Positions 1 through 8,682 are shown, counted from the stretch's first letter. The stretch: 18,131 nucleotides of DNA from Funneliformis mosseae (GCA_910592005.1 CAJVPP010001732.1:1-18131), one strand, 5' to 3'. Translations and numbers: made by a program. Notes: generated by a model not told the origin, from the letters alone.

Positions 1-139
1 GTCAGGTACATTACATGACCGCAGTATTATACAGTCATATGATGTATTCGGTATGAAATAGCCGAAAGATGACGTTCAGAGACTTTTGGTGGGGGTCTGT
101 AGGATAGAAACTTATCCTTGTAAAAGGACAGAAATAACA

Positions 140-168
140 GTGTAAACTCAATAGTTTGAGTTTAACAC
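140..168. repeat. Short inverted repeat (hairpin)
   Basis: GTGTAAACTCAA at 140-151 pairs with TTGAGTTTAACAC at 156-168, with one unpaired base and a 4-base loop. It is too small to classify. It could be a structured RNA end or a chance palindrome. Confidence 0.5.
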
Positions 169-545
169 TTAGAATCTAAGGTTAAGGATTGCTAAGGATA
201 CAAATCTCTACAATAAAGGAATCTTTTTCTAAACTACATATATTAAAAACCCTTCAATATATCAATTGTGTTTATCATGTTTATAAATTATTAAAGTTAT
301 TTACTCGTCTAAAAATATAAACCTAAGGTTGATTGTGATAGGACTTATTTCACAGTAACTTAGTAGTTTCTCACACGTTACTCCCTGTTATTAAGTCATA
401 GTTACTCTAAGTTTGACGGGCTGAGTGTAGGGTTAATAACGTATATCATATTATATGTATCACCCTAGATTTCTGCCAATTCTTTGATAATTTTAGAAAA
501 GTTTCAGGAGCTGGCAAGTTTCTATAAATCACGAGATGATTAGCC

Positions 546-571
546 AATCAGATTTCAGATTTTTTCTGATT
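546..571. repeat. Short inverted repeat (hairpin)
   Basis: AATCAGA at 546-552 and TCTGATT at 565-571 form a 7-base stem around a T-rich loop. It overlaps a CCAAT motif. The function is unknown and it may be fortuitous in this AT-rich DNA. Confidence 0.35.
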
Positions 572-833
572 AAATTTATCTTGAGTATTCAATGATAGAG
601 TCTGAACATAATGTTCGGGCCCAGCAAATTATTTTCCATGATGTTTAGCAATCAGTTATACATATTTAAAAAATAAAGCTTAATATAGGCGGAATATGCA
701 AATGCTTTATTATATATTTGAAAATACATGTGAACGAATTCTGTTTTTTTTAGTAGTAGAATCTAGATATAGTATTTGGATTCAACTTAATTACGTAAAA
801 GAAATGGCGCATTATATTAATAAACCTTTCATT

Positions 834-3016
834 TTAAGATTTGGCTATTACATAATCTTTTTCATTCTTAGTTAGATTTAAGATGAAATCTGTGATGGAT
901 TTTATTTATGCTATCTTTTTTTTACCTATATTATTAAAAAGCTTATAAACCTTTTCAGATCTTTTCATCTTTTTCTACAAAGCTTTATCAGAATATTTTG
1001 TTTCAGAAATTGTTTCTCTAACCTCATTTTTGACTAATGTTAGAGATCCATTCTTACTATATTCAAATTTTAATTCTTTGTATTGTTTAAATGCAGCTTT
1101 TCTAAAATTAAAATAGCTAAAAATAAGACCTCAAGATGCATCTTCATTTTTAGTTTTAGCATTATCAATCTTATTAGAGAATTACAAAAAAATACTGGTT
1201 GCGCTTTCATTTACTTCTTCTAAGTTTTCTCCAATAATGAGAACAGGTGTATTAGCTAATAATTCTTCGATAAGTTTTTTTAATATAGATAATACCTTTT
1301 TCCCATCTGTTTTTCACCTTTTTATTAGACAATTTTTCAGTAAATATAAACAATTCTCTAGTACATTTTTTTTGCGCAATACTTGAACTCTGCTCTGTTG
1401 GAGTTTCCAAATCATCAATTTCTATATCAGATGATGGATATATAGGACACAGCTTTTGTGAATTATCAATACAGTTGTAATAGACAATATATTTGCAGAT
1501 TAAATATACGAAAGGTTTTAGTAGAGGATGAGAAAAGGTTTGAAGAAAGCCTAGAGGAGGAAAATATGAAGAAAGGTTCTCAGAATATTTAATATTTTAA
1601 TTAACTTCCCATTTGTTGAATTCCTATATTCTCAACCCTTCTATACATATGGGTAAAGAAGTTAGAATAAATCTTTCGCTTATCACGTTAGTTAAGGCTG
1701 AAGTTTCACTTGATTAAAATAATGGTGAATCTTGAATAATAACATTTGATTCTAGCAATCAACCAATCAGATAATTCATAGTAATAGAAAATATTTTCGT
1801 AATTTTTACATTCTTTTCACAATCAGGGAATAGACATGGGTTTGATATATTAAGCATAAGCTTTTTTTCAGTACAGAGTCTATGAAAAATGTGCTCACAG
1901 CATAGTTGGGTGAACTCTCTGAAAGAAAATATCAAATATCGTTATTACATTCAAAACATGATTCTAATTTTGAAAAATCTATATCTCTAACAGCTTTATC
2001 ATTGAGACTTTTGAAAATATTATATCTGAGGTTTCTATACCTAACAAGAAAAGGATTATCAGATGAGTGAATACTTTTTTTCTCTAAGCGTCTTGAGCAA
2101 TTCTGAAATCAGCTCATTATTTTGTTCAGAATCTGTCATACTGATTCCTTTTCTTTCTGAATAATAGGATTCAAAAAAAGATACTAATCTGTTTTTATAT
2201 CACTTGTAAATTTCACAGGAGAAAATATTTTCTGGATATTTACCAGCAATTATGCATTGCATTTTGTCATTTGTTAATTTCTTGCAAATCAATAAAAAAT
2301 AATTTTATGATTAGCATAAATATCCCTATCCCATATGCGAAATAATGATTGCTAGAAAAATATCTATACCTGAATATTATTTTATTGATATGATAATAGT
2401 GTGGTTGAAAACATGATGCAAAAAATAAAGTTGAAAAAAATAATGCGAATATATATTTGATTTACATATCACACAGCCCCTATTTTTCAGTAAGAATTTT
2501 ACTGAGTATCTTCTATGCATTTTAAGTGATCAGTCTCACATGACAGAGTTTCTATGCTACGATTGCAAATTTAAATTTAAATTTATTGCTTGAAATAAAG
2601 CAAGTAAGACAATATTTTGTTTTATACCATTCGCTATATAATTCATAATTTCTATATTTTCTATCGCAAATAGGATATGGTGAGCTTCACAGTTAAAGTG
2701 ATGTAAAATTATAATTATTAATCCCTCTGAAACTATTTCAGAATTTCAGGTATGTGAAATGTTTTAAGATAGACTTGATAATTAATTCTAGATTGGATTT
2801 AACTTTGAAAGTGAAAAGTTTGAAATCAGAGGCTTAAGGTTCTGCTAATATATTTATTACAGCTTTTGGTAATTACTATAGTTTATATCCAGTTTCTCTT
2901 TTATGTTTTTTATATAAATTAGAATGAATCTTGTCTGTCAAAACGTATAATAAACCAGTTAATTTAGCAAGCCAATCCAGATACTCAGAGGTTAATACTT
3001 TCTCAGACTTGCTCAT
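834..3016 (-). pseudogene. Decayed RING/zinc-finger multicopy family gene
   Basis: The minus strand reads as one protein family member interrupted by stops and frame changes. The start is ATG at 3016 (MSKSEKVLTSEYLDW), followed by a basic segment (IHSNLYKKHKRETG). Near 1820-1965 lies a RING-like zinc-finger core: CFEC, then LCCEHIFHRLC, then PCLFPDC. A second zinc-like motif near 1435-1455 reads LCPIYPS, where a second Cys (TCPS) would be expected. An acidic linker (SSDIEIDDLETP) and a C-terminal helical domain (KVYKLFNNIGKKKIA, ILNLTKNEKDYVIA) follow, with the stop at 834. RING-type fingers usually bind E2 enzymes or act as structural zinc modules. Here I infer only a zinc-binding scaffold. 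From memory this architecture is expanded in Rhizophagus. Many stops and frameshifts make it a pseudogene, and some breaks could be introns that I did not resolve. Confidence 0.6.
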
Positions 3017-3145
3017 ATTGCCTTTTTATATAATTGCAAATCAATTTAAATTACAATAGATAATTGCTGACATAAATTAGTTTATAAAAAAATAAAAAAT
3101 ATCATAGTGAAGTATAAGCAAATGTAATATTATAAAATAATGAGA

Positions 3146-4647
3146 CTATGCAGTTATCTTAATTTCACACTGTTCACATTTAATAAAGTAAGATTGGGAT
3201 TTATACCTACCTTCTATGATTTCCTTATCATCATGATCTAAACTGCATAATGAGCATGATATTTCGTCAATAATACCATAATAATCAAAATTTTCACTAC
3301 TAAATTCCCTACATAAATTAGAATATTGATTCAATGTCTTATTTCTAAAATAAAATCGATCATAAGTTAGCTCAGATTGAAATACAGATGATATACTTGC
3401 TGATGAACTTATTTCCAAGAGATTCACTTGCATTTCAGTCTTATTGGTTTTTGAAGTCACATGTTTATTCTAATTTAAAACGAAATTTCATAACTTACAT
3501 TATCTGTATTAGTAGCTTTTTTGGAAAAATCATTTATAATATCTTAGATCTGGTTATCAGATAAATTCAAGATAGCACTTGCATTACAGCTAATTATTTG
3601 GATTCTATTTATTTCTATCCTATCAAACAATATATAGATTTTTTTAGTTCTAAAAGTTATTTTACATAAGTTTACATCAGTAATGTCAGAAAGAAAGGTT
3701 TGATTTCGCTGTACATTAATATTTTTGCTGATTTATTAATAATACTATTCATAGACTTAATATTTCCAACTTGATTCTCATATGCTTTATAGTAACAATA
3801 TCAGTATAAAATCTCCTTATGTCTAAGCTTCATTACTACTCTAAATAAATTAACTATATTCTGTATCGTAACTTCACTAGATTCCATCAGAATTGCTTCT
3901 AAAGAGAGTTTAAGAATCTGAATATCAAACACCTTATTAATTTTATTATCACTAACTTTAGTAAAGGATAGTTACCGTTTCAAATCTTACTCCACTTTTT
4001 GATTATAAGGAATTTTTTGACACTCCGTATTTATATTCTCAGAAGTCTCTACCATAGATGATTTTACTGGTGATGTTCCAGCAGATGATTTATTATCAGA
4101 GGTAACTGGAATTAATTCTTTGACTACCTATCCTGGGAGGGTTACAGGTTCAATGCTAGTCATAAAGAGATTCTCTTCACAGTGAGTCAAGTCTGAAGTA
4201 ACTGAGGATGAGTCTTTGGCAATTATCTTATGCTGAATCTTCTTTTCTCATCTCCTCTCTAATTTAATCGCTAATGCTTTTCTTATTTACCTCAACTAAG
4301 AAAGCATCCAACTCTATTTCCTCTGATGTTTTAGTGTCAACATTATTTCGCTGATCTATTATGGTGTTAGATAAATTAATATTTAATACCGTTACCTCTG
4401 GCAGTACTTCTACAATCACTTCCTTATCATTCTGTAGTTATTTACCTACCACTAAGGAACTCTGTTCTAATATCGCAAGTCTAGTCTCAAGTTTCCTATT
4501 TTTTTGCTCTAGTTCCTCAACTCTAATATCATGCCTAGCATTCTCCTCAATAATCTGCCTTAGTTTCACAATCTCAGCCTCAAGCTCATAATTCTTAATC
4601 ACAAATCTGACATTTTCTTGCCTAAGTAAGTCAATCTCAGATTTCAT
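3146..4647 (-). pseudogene. Decayed coiled-coil multicopy family gene
   Basis: The start is ATG at 4647. The first 69 codons are an open, charged heptad-rich coiled coil (MKSEIDLLRQENVRF...). In the same frame after a TAA come an acidic-amphipathic helix (ELDAFLVEVNKKSIS), Ser/Thr-rich linkers, and a conserved-looking domain around 3545-3780 (KPFLSDITDVNLCK, TKKIYILFDRIEINRI, ASAILNLSDNQI). A phase-0 intron at 3440-3498 joins it to a last exon that ends at 3146 with a CSLC...HDD...CEQCEI zinc-like cluster. From memory this N-coil plus helical domain plus Cys-rich tail is a very abundant Glomeromycotina family of unknown function. About six in-frame stops plus a likely frameshift near 4230 indicate a pseudogene, yet the last exon is intact. 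The C-terminal helical domain resembles that of the neighbour at 834-3016, so the two may be distant paralogues. Confidence 0.65.
3440..3498 (-). other. Predicted 59-base intron
   Basis: On the minus strand a canonical GTAAGT donor at 3498 follows codons for TNTDN, and an AATAAG acceptor ends at 3440. Removing it joins two phase-0 exons and avoids the stops that otherwise interrupt the frame. This ties the open C-terminal exon (3146-3439) to the gene that starts at 4647. Confidence 0.6.
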
Positions 4648-4740
4648 TTTGATAACACTTTATACAAGTATTCAAAATAAAAAAGTCATTGTGTCCATTT
4701 CAATTTGAAACGCAAATCACTTTTGCTGAGAAAAAAATGT

Positions 4741-4800
4741 TTATTAATATATGCAAAAAATAAATACAAGTTTGAGACGTAGCCCATGATACATGCTGTA
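4741..4800 (-). repeat. Dispersed 60-base 3'-end repeat, copy 1
   Basis: This copy shares most bases with copies at 6916-6973 and 16465-16524, all in the same orientation. On the minus strand it ends with AATAAA, so it can serve as a polyadenylation module. The other two copies sit directly downstream of SAM-family C-termini. Here no such coding sequence is recognisable upstream, so this copy seems orphaned. It lies 94 bases upstream of the coiled-coil gene start. Confidence 0.7.
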
Positions 4801-5093
4801 ATTTCGTTTTATAAAATGAAATGATTCTATACTAATGCCTAAGAATTACTCCAGTTTTTTACAACCTATGCTAATACATTATCTCAACATTAGCTTCTTC
4901 ATTTGCCCAAATAACTGATATTCTAGATAATATAAAACAGTCGTCAGTTATACTTATACAAGATATGCAGTGATGGAAAATAAACCAATAGTTCATAACA
5001 TTAACCTTATGCCGAAAAGTTTATGTCGTTTGCATTCCATGATTAGTTTGCAAGCTCTGAAAATTTTCGTAACCATAAGATCCATCTCTAATC

Positions 5094-5258
5094 ACGTGAC
5101 TAATGTTAACACTGATCGGGATACCGTGTAGCACAAAACTAAATATAAATATGTATGTATAATATAATTTAATTGTCTCCTTACTCACTTTCCTTACTCA
5201 TTTCATCTTATTATATTCTTTAAAAATTTTTTATTGATATTTTTAATAGTACATCAAA
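5094..5258 (+). promoter_or_regulatory. Promoter region of the deaminase-like gene
   Basis: An E-box, CACGTG (within ATCACGTGAC), lies at 5094-5099, about 160 bases before the ATG. A TATA-like AT run (AAATATAAATATG around 5141-5155) and a pyrimidine-rich stretch at 5176-5215 follow. This layout resembles a fungal RNA polymerase II promoter with a C/T-rich start region. The bHLH binding is inferred from the motif only. Confidence 0.4.
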
Positions 5259-6521
5259 ATGGATAATATTAACTTTGCCTCAGCTAACTCTACTTCCGAT
5301 AACCTTGATCCTTATGTTTTATCTTCAACTAAGGAAGAAATGGACACTAGAAAAGGTAACTTTAGCATTGTTACGAAAAATAAGAAAAAGGAATTCCCTA
5401 AAGTATTTTTCATAGATCTGGAAGATTATCGAAAAAATGGCGCAGAAGAGCAGAGTTGCAAAGGAAGTTTACGAGCAATTTCTTCTGCCATACAAGTAAG
5501 TCTCAAGGTTTGGCTTTCGCCTCCTTTTATGCATGACATGATGTTGATGGGAACCGATTGTCCACAACCAATGACTGTGAGTGTGAACGGAGCCACGATC
5601 TCCATAGAAACCCCAGAGGATGCTCTCTGTTACCTCTACACGATAAACTATCCCCTCCTAAAGAACCTCTACACGATCAACCATCCCCTTTCAAAGAAAG
5701 ATCCCAAGAAAAAGATAAAGGAATTCACATACCTGAGACAGGTGAAATTTCTTTTTCGGCATCTCGAGCAAACTTCGTCGATGGATAATTATGATGGTGA
5801 GTCGCAACAAACGTCCAACAGCAATCTACGCTTCTTGGAAAGTAGACCAGGAGAAAATTATAAGCGTTGCATTTGGTGCGTCAGTTTCAGCTCACAAAAA
5901 GACAAAGGAAGAAGTAGCTTTATCCCGACAAAGCATCGACCGATACCTTTTTCCTCGGGAAGATGGAGATGTGATTTCAATGATAGCAAAGTGGGAATTC
6001 GGGAATTGTGCGGAGACGAATGCCTGGACTTCCTTATGCCAGTTCAGAACGGATCTTCCAATCAAGACTCGAACAATATCGATTCAGACAAAAGAAGTAA
6101 TGTTGCCATGCGAGAATTGCGAAGCTTGTCAGAATTGGTTGATGCTGTCAGGAATAATTGTAAATTTCATGAATTCGATGAATCCCAACTTAAATATAAA
6201 TGGATAATTGATGAGGAAAATAAGGAATATTTCAGTGATGCATATGGTATCACTAATATTAATCCATTACTTGTAGATAATTATGGAATGAATATTTTGT
6301 TTTTAGATAGCCGTGGCATTCTATTTGAATGGTGCGAATTTACAAAAGACATGTATGTCTTAGGAATCAATGAAATGGAAGGCCTTGCGAATTTACTTTA
6401 TCATCCAGAAAAGAGGCTCAAGATTATGGAAGACACTGGTGAGATGATACCTGATGTGGAACTTAAACGACAAGCAAAAGAGATTGTGAAAGCTCGGCTT
6501 GCTAATTTAAAAAAAGCGTGA
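5259..6521 (+). CDS. Spliced gene for a deaminase-like protein (one continuous 420-codon frame also open)
   Basis: One frame is open from ATG 5259 to TGA 6521, but its middle does not look like a protein. In another frame, 5822-6159 reads as a cytidine/adenosine-deaminase-like domain: strand segment AIYASWKV, then GNCAET with the CAE zinc/proton-shuttle motif, then PCENCEACQNWL, the PCxxC zinc ligands. CAE-to-PC spacing is about 33 residues, within the family range. A third frame (5582-5741) gives a Pro/Lys/Glu-rich linker with an 11-residue duplication. Candidate introns 5496-5581 (GTAAGT..GAG), 5742-5821 (GTGAAA..CAG) and 6160-6224 (GTAAAT..AAG) join all pieces in phase into about 343 residues, with the last exon ending VKARLANLKKA. 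The three splice choices are inferred and the GAG acceptor is weak. Old frameshifts are the alternative. The family would be hydrolytic deaminases, substrate unknown. The C-terminal domain is not recognised. Confidence 0.6.
   Translation: MDNINFASANSTSDNLDPYVLSSTKEEMDTRKGNFSIVTKNKKKEFPKVFFIDLEDYRKNGAEEQSCKGSLRAISSAIQVSLKVWLSPPFMHDMMLMGTDCPQPMTVSVNGATISIETPEDALCYLYTINYPLLKNLYTINHPLSKKDPKKKIKEFTYLRQVKFLFRHLEQTSSMDNYDGESQQTSNSNLRFLESRPGENYKRCIWCVSFSSQKDKGRSSFIPTKHRPIPFSSGRWRCDFNDSKVGIRELCGDECLDFLMPVQNGSSNQDSNNIDSDKRSNVAMRELRSLSELVDAVRNNCKFHEFDESQLKYKWIIDEENKEYFSDAYGITNINPLLVDNYGMNILFLDSRGILFEWCEFTKDMYVLGINEMEGLANLLYHPEKRLKIMEDTGEMIPDVELKRQAKEIVKARLANLKKA
5633..5698 (+). repeat. 33-base tandem duplication
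   Basis: Two adjacent 33-base units (5633-5665 and 5666-5698) begin CCTCTACACGAT and differ at a few positions. The length is a multiple of three, so the frame is kept. In the frame I favour it encodes PLHDKLSPPKE and PLHDQPSPFKE, a repeated disordered linker before the deaminase-like domain. Confidence 0.75.
5822..6159 (+). other. Deaminase-like domain exon
   Basis: This frame differs from that of the long continuous frame over the same bases. It shows the two zinc motifs expected for the deaminase fold: Cys-Ala-Glu in GNCAET (about 6009-6020) and Pro-Cys-Glu-Asn-Cys in MLPCENC (about 6102-6122). A helical segment (TKEEVALSRQSIDRYLFP) lies between the first strand and CAE. Family knowledge: Cys/His of the first motif and both Cys of the second bind zinc, and Glu shuttles the proton. 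The exact deaminase clade cannot be decided by eye. Confidence 0.6.
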
Positions 6522-6915
6522 TATAAGAAAGATCAATTTGGTAACTGCATCTTTATAAAATATTATAGGATTCTTTTGCAGAACATTATAATACTTAGTA
6601 TATGTGAGAAGGTTCTTTGCACTTTGGATTTTAAACTATGTAATATAAAAATTATTATGATCAATAAAAAATAATTATCATAAAGGCAAGACTTTATTGT
6701 ATTTTTGTAAAAGTATTATTTGAGAAAGTGCAAGTAAAAATGAATGTAAAAGCAGTGTTATTTAGCTCAGATGACATGATGGATGATAATTATTAAAATA
6801 TTCAAAAGTTTGTTAGTATATATAAGATGATATAACATTCTGGCAAGAAAACCATTAGGTTGTGCCGGTTTGATCATAACAAATTTGTCCCGGTTTTTCT
6901 TGCAAAGAAAATTTT
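6522..6915 (+). terminator. 3' region and polyadenylation signal of the deaminase-like gene
   Basis: AATAAA occurs at 6663-6668, about 140 bases after the stop codon, in AT-rich sequence. This is a plausible cleavage and polyadenylation signal for the rightward gene. The remainder up to 6915 has no protein-like frame and no recognisable element. It separates this gene from a leftward gene remnant, so the two units converge here. Confidence 0.4.
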
Positions 6916-6973
6916 TTATTAATACATGCAAAAATAAATACAAAGGTTCAGGACGTAGCCCGTGATACATGAA
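6916..6973 (-). repeat. Dispersed 3'-end repeat, copy 2
   Basis: This is near-identical over much of its length to 4741-4800 and clearly related to 16465-16524. It starts 23 bases downstream of the stop codon of the SAM-family tail at 6996-7244. On the minus strand it runs from TGTATCACGGGCTACG to AATAAA. It most likely represents the 3' untranslated region of that family. Confidence 0.75.
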
Positions 6974-6995
6974 GTTTCTATGCTACTATACATGC

Positions 6996-7244
6996 TTATT
7001 TTTTCGAACGGTAACCCTCTATCCTAGCTCTCTTTCTTACCGATTTGTCCTCCACACATGCCCTATCTTCCAATAAGCCAATGATTATGCCTAAAACCTT
7101 CTTAACACCCTTACGCAATGTTTGGTATTCTTCAGACTTCTCATCCAAAGCTTCTTCGGTAAATTCTATGCTAAAAGGTGCCTTACTCGCCTGTAAAATT
7201 TTCCATTTATTTCTTGTAAAACATGTGGTGTATCTTTTTTTCAA
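6996..7244 (-). pseudogene. C-terminal fragment of a SAM-family gene
   Basis: Eighty-two codons ending GLLEDRACVEDKSVRKRARIE...SKK. The segment VKKVLGIIIGLLEDR matches VKRIIGIIVGLLKDR at the end of the longer SAM-domain gene at 16436-17687, and both carry the same 3' repeat. It is therefore the 3' end of a paralogue. The apparent ATG at 7244 is probably internal: the sequence immediately upstream (7245-7380) shows no continuing homology, and no SAM domain is present. Either the 5' part was deleted or this is a dispersed 3' copy. The reading frame is clean and less AT-rich than the decayed genes, so the truncation may be fairly recent. A tiny expressed protein cannot be excluded. Confidence 0.6.
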
Positions 7245-7382
7245 TTGTAATCACATATGTACCACTAATTCCTATTCAAAACCGGATTAATCTGTGATTA
7301 ACCTGTATACGTAATTTGAATGCTCTAACGTCAGTAGGATAATAAAAATATACCGTTTATCCGAGGATCTGTAAATCATATA

Positions 7383-7575
7383 CAGTCAAAGCTCGTTATA
7401 GTGAATCCCGTTATAGTGAACACATAGTAAACTTTCATTATAGTGAACTTTTTTATTTTCCCCGATTCATTTTTTTATAATAAATTTCGTTCGATATAGT
7501 GAACTATTAGTAAAATCTCGTTATTGTGAACAAAAGTGGCCGGAACCGACAGTTTACTATAACGAGCTTTCACTA
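7383..7575. mobile_element. 193-base pogo/Tigger-like MITE
   Basis: The left end CAGTCAAAGCTCGTTATAGT and the right end, read in reverse as TAGTGAAAGCTCGTTATAGT, are imperfect terminal inverted repeats differing at two of 20 positions. TA flanks both sides (7381-7382 and 7576-7577), the target duplication expected of Tc1/mariner-pogo elements. There is no coding capacity. Inside, the motif CGTTATAGTGAAC recurs at 7394, 7409, 7436, 7492 and 7519 in direct orientation, with the inverted terminal copy near 7553-7566. The repeats are likely transposase-binding boxes. It sits between two genes, upstream of the CRN-like gene. Movement would need a transposase from elsewhere. Confidence 0.85.
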
Positions 7576-7801
7576 TATTCTAATCGCTCTATTTCCATTT
7601 TTGATTTTCTTTTTAACGACGCCCCCGTCTTACGATCCGCAAAATGTAAATCAGGGATGTGGTTTTTTTATTAGTAATTCACGTAATGAGTGAGATAGAA
7701 CATACCAGAACATTGGGAAAGTTCATCACTATAGCAATACAAAAATATTTGCTCTTGGCTTGGGTATTAATGGATCTAAAAATGACGACTGCGGATGCCG
7801 G

Positions 7802-7921
7802 TGACGTATAAATGCGCATAGTATATTCTGCGGATCACATGAGCCAATTACGTTTACTGCGCATTATATGTCATAAAGACCCGATCATGATTTTTGAAAT
7901 AAAAAATTCTTTACAGGAAAG
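7802..7921 (+). promoter_or_regulatory. Candidate promoter of the CRN-like gene
   Basis: TGACGTATAAAT at 7802-7813 combines a CRE half-site (TGACGT) with a TATAAA box about 110 bases before the ATG. A CCAAT motif lies at 7853-7857. A TTTACAG at 7911-7917 just before the start could be a 3' splice site of a leader intron. No regulator is identified. Confidence 0.35.
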
Positions 7922-8612
7922 ATGCTGTCAATAAGTTGCTTAGTTGCTGCAACCGCATACACAGGAGATTTATCTTTCAAAGTTGAAGAAAAGGATAATA
8001 TTGACGGTCTTAAAGAGAAAATTAGGGCAAAAAGAGGTTACTTATTTTATGAACAAGACAAGTTCACGATATGGAAAATAAATCTTCCTAAAAAGGAATA
8101 TCCAAAGCTAGTAGGGACTGTTAGAAGCTATGTACCATTTGTCTTGGGTATTAAAGAAGTGCTAGGCGGTAAAGAATTAAGCAGTTCTAAAGAGGAAATA
8201 AAACAAATTTTCCCTAATGGGTTAGACGAAGACTTTTTTCATATTGCAGTTCAGATCCAGCCAGTACCTAATGATGTGTTCACGTGTTTGTTGATGATTC
8301 CAATACATTTATCCAGGGGAACAATTAGGTTGTCCTCCAGAAAAGGGATATCGACAGTTAAATGAGTTCCACATAGACCACGGCTTGTTACTTGAGGTAG
8401 TTCTTAATGGGCGCCCAAGGGAGGGTAAACCAGTTCTTGTAGGTTCTCGTCCTCCAAGTAATGAAAAATTATGGGATTTTATCAGAGAGAAGGACTATGA
8501 AGTTAATACACTTGAGAGAAATGCAAAAAATCGTGAAAAAGGGGTAGATCCTACGTTAGGAGAAGCCATTTATAACAGCCACTGGAAATGGGGGATGGCT
8601 AAAGCGGAGTAG
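7922..8612 (+). CDS. Crinkler (CRN)-like effector gene, split between two frames
   Basis: The start MLSISCLV is the hallmark N-terminus of fungal Crinkler proteins. Residues 1-115 keep the ubiquitin-like CRN header pattern: an early acidic and Lys-rich helix (DGLKEKIRAK), FTIWKINLP in the place of the usual LWKVxIP, and FHIAVQIQP in the place of the HVLVxxP boundary. Frame 2 stops at 8365. Protein-like sequence continues in another frame from about 8312 (CPPEKGYRQLNEFHIDHG) to a stop at 8612 (NSHWKWGMAKAE). An intron starting near 8276 (GTGTTC) or a frameshift would explain this, and I cannot choose. CRN proteins are modular host-cell or nuclear effectors first known in oomycetes and also present in mycorrhizal fungi. 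The short C-terminal part (about 95 residues) is not a CRN effector domain I recognise. No secretion signal is evident. Confidence 0.65.
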
Positions 8613-8682
8613 TATAACGTGACCTCACGTGAACGTACAATAATTGGTTAGGGATAATGGGTAAACGCCATTGGCTAGGAGA

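Larger units (their letters stand above)
1..833. other. Intergenic, no gene recognised
   Basis: No frame on either strand gives protein-like sequence here. The stretch holds two short hairpins (annotated separately) and a CCAAT motif near 544. It lies downstream of the leftward gene that ends at 834. I cannot identify a transposon end in it, although the left part (about 60-500) is less AT-rich than what follows and could belong to a dispersed element. Confidence 0.5.

Noticed and set aside
4361..4591. Plus-strand 76-codon Ser/Leu-rich frame
   Set aside because: It is the antisense shadow of the coiled-coil N-terminus on the minus strand. Leu/Ser richness is what reversed Glu/Lys heptads produce.
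5259..6521. A single-exon 420-residue protein read straight through
   Set aside because: The central third (around VSFSSQKDKGRSSFIPTKHR) shows no family-like pattern, while another frame over the same bases holds clear paired zinc motifs. A spliced model explains more. RNA data could reverse this.
6767..6970. Minus-strand 67-codon frame starting MYHGLRPEP
   Set aside because: It translates the dispersed 3' repeat and AT-rich flank. The start lies downstream of the stop of the SAM-family tail, as a 3' untranslated region would.
7045..7290. Plus-strand 81-codon frame
   Set aside because: It overlaps the minus-strand SAM-family tail, which has clear similarity to 16436-16627. The plus frame has none.
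7394..7531. Repeated 13-base motif as a CRISPR-like array
   Set aside because: Spacing is irregular (15, 27, 56 and 27 bases), repeats are very short, and they lie inside a terminal-inverted-repeat element flanked by TA in a eukaryotic context.
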